Source: Cohaesibacter marisflavi
GTDB taxonomy: Bacteria; Pseudomonadota; Alphaproteobacteria; Rhizobiales; Cohaesibacteraceae
Assembly (NCBI RefSeq): GCF_900115225.1
Contig: NZ_FOVR01000014.1
Span: 62,001 to 126,000, forward strand
Direction: 5' to 3'
DNA length: 64,000 nt
The position numbers and the translations under genes were made by a program. Positions within the stretch are counted from its first letter, which is position 1. Each line of letters begins with the position of its first letter. A model generated the notes under the pieces. The model was not told the DNA's origin and made no database searches. It saw nothing but the letters and a program-made list of their open reading frames with translations. This document shows, piece by piece, positions 63,814 to 64,000 of the stretch.

Positions 63814-64000
63814 TACTTTGCTGCCTTTGCCTAATCATTGCATCAAATCCACAAATGATATGCATGGAAATGACAACTCTCATGCTCATGGCAAATCAGA
63901 TGCTCGGATAGAGACGGTAGCAAATAGCTTTGACCAAACAAAGCCCGCAAAAATCCTACGAGCACGAAAAAACATCCGAAAAACATTAAATAGATGGCGT
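63814..64000 (-). promoter_or_regulatory. Probable promoter region of the large MoxR operon
   Basis: 187 bases to the window edge with no gene seen. All fourteen downstream genes run on the minus strand with tight spacing, so their main promoter should be here or just beyond the window. Confidence 0.35.

Overview
The window looks like a chromosomal segment of an alphaproteobacterium, most likely a marine or host-associated member of the Hyphomicrobiales/Rhizobiales (a Cohaesibacter- or Stappiaceae-like organism is my guess). The support is a BcsN-type cellulose operon, a NikKMLQ nickel-uptake operon under NikR control, a TRAP transporter, several CUT2-type sugar ABC transporters and moderate GC with strong Shine-Dalgarno sites. 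Taxonomy is inference; there is no rRNA or tRNA in the window.

Layout. (1) 1-16160, catabolic and metal-uptake region: the 3' part of a GH127 beta-L-arabinofuranosidase, a FIST-GGDEF diguanylate cyclase, nikR divergent from nikKMLQ with a textbook NikR operator between them and no nikO, then an arabinose-type cluster on the minus strand (DUF5107-TPR protein, binding protein, ATPase, permease, aldose 1-epimerase) divergent from an AraC-family regulator. (2) 16195-24795, a 2-deoxyribose or deoxynucleoside catabolic operon on the minus strand: deoC, binding protein, ATPase, two permeases, DUF4432 protein and PfkB sugar kinase, divergent from a true DeoR-type repressor. Both sugar transporters carry a strong hairpin just after the binding-protein gene, which suggests uneven expression from one mRNA. 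(3) 25032-34025, a cellulose synthesis operon bcsN-bcsA-bcsB-bcsZ-TPR gene with a c-di-GMP-binding PilZ domain in BcsA. (4) 34142-37113, a three-gene TRAP transporter.

(5) 37380-63813 is the most unusual part: fourteen minus-strand genes in about 26.4 kb, nearly all joined by overlaps or gaps of a few bases. The promoter-proximal half has the known MoxR, DUF58, BatA-like VWA and large VWA module. The operon then adds an unknown protein, a second RavA-like MoxR ATPase, four uncharacterised proteins, a 2412-residue membrane-anchored protein built of propeller-like strands, another unknown, an M48-type membrane metallopeptidase and a small acidic protein. It has the ingredients of the described MoxR-vWA-beta-propeller 'ternary' systems, but in an enlarged, membrane-bound form I do not recognise. 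My working model is a cell-envelope assembly or stress/conflict complex energised by two MoxR ATPases in the cytoplasm, with VWA and propeller modules displayed in the periplasm; this is inference.

No insertion sequences, prophage genes, CRISPR arrays, tRNAs or rRNAs were seen.
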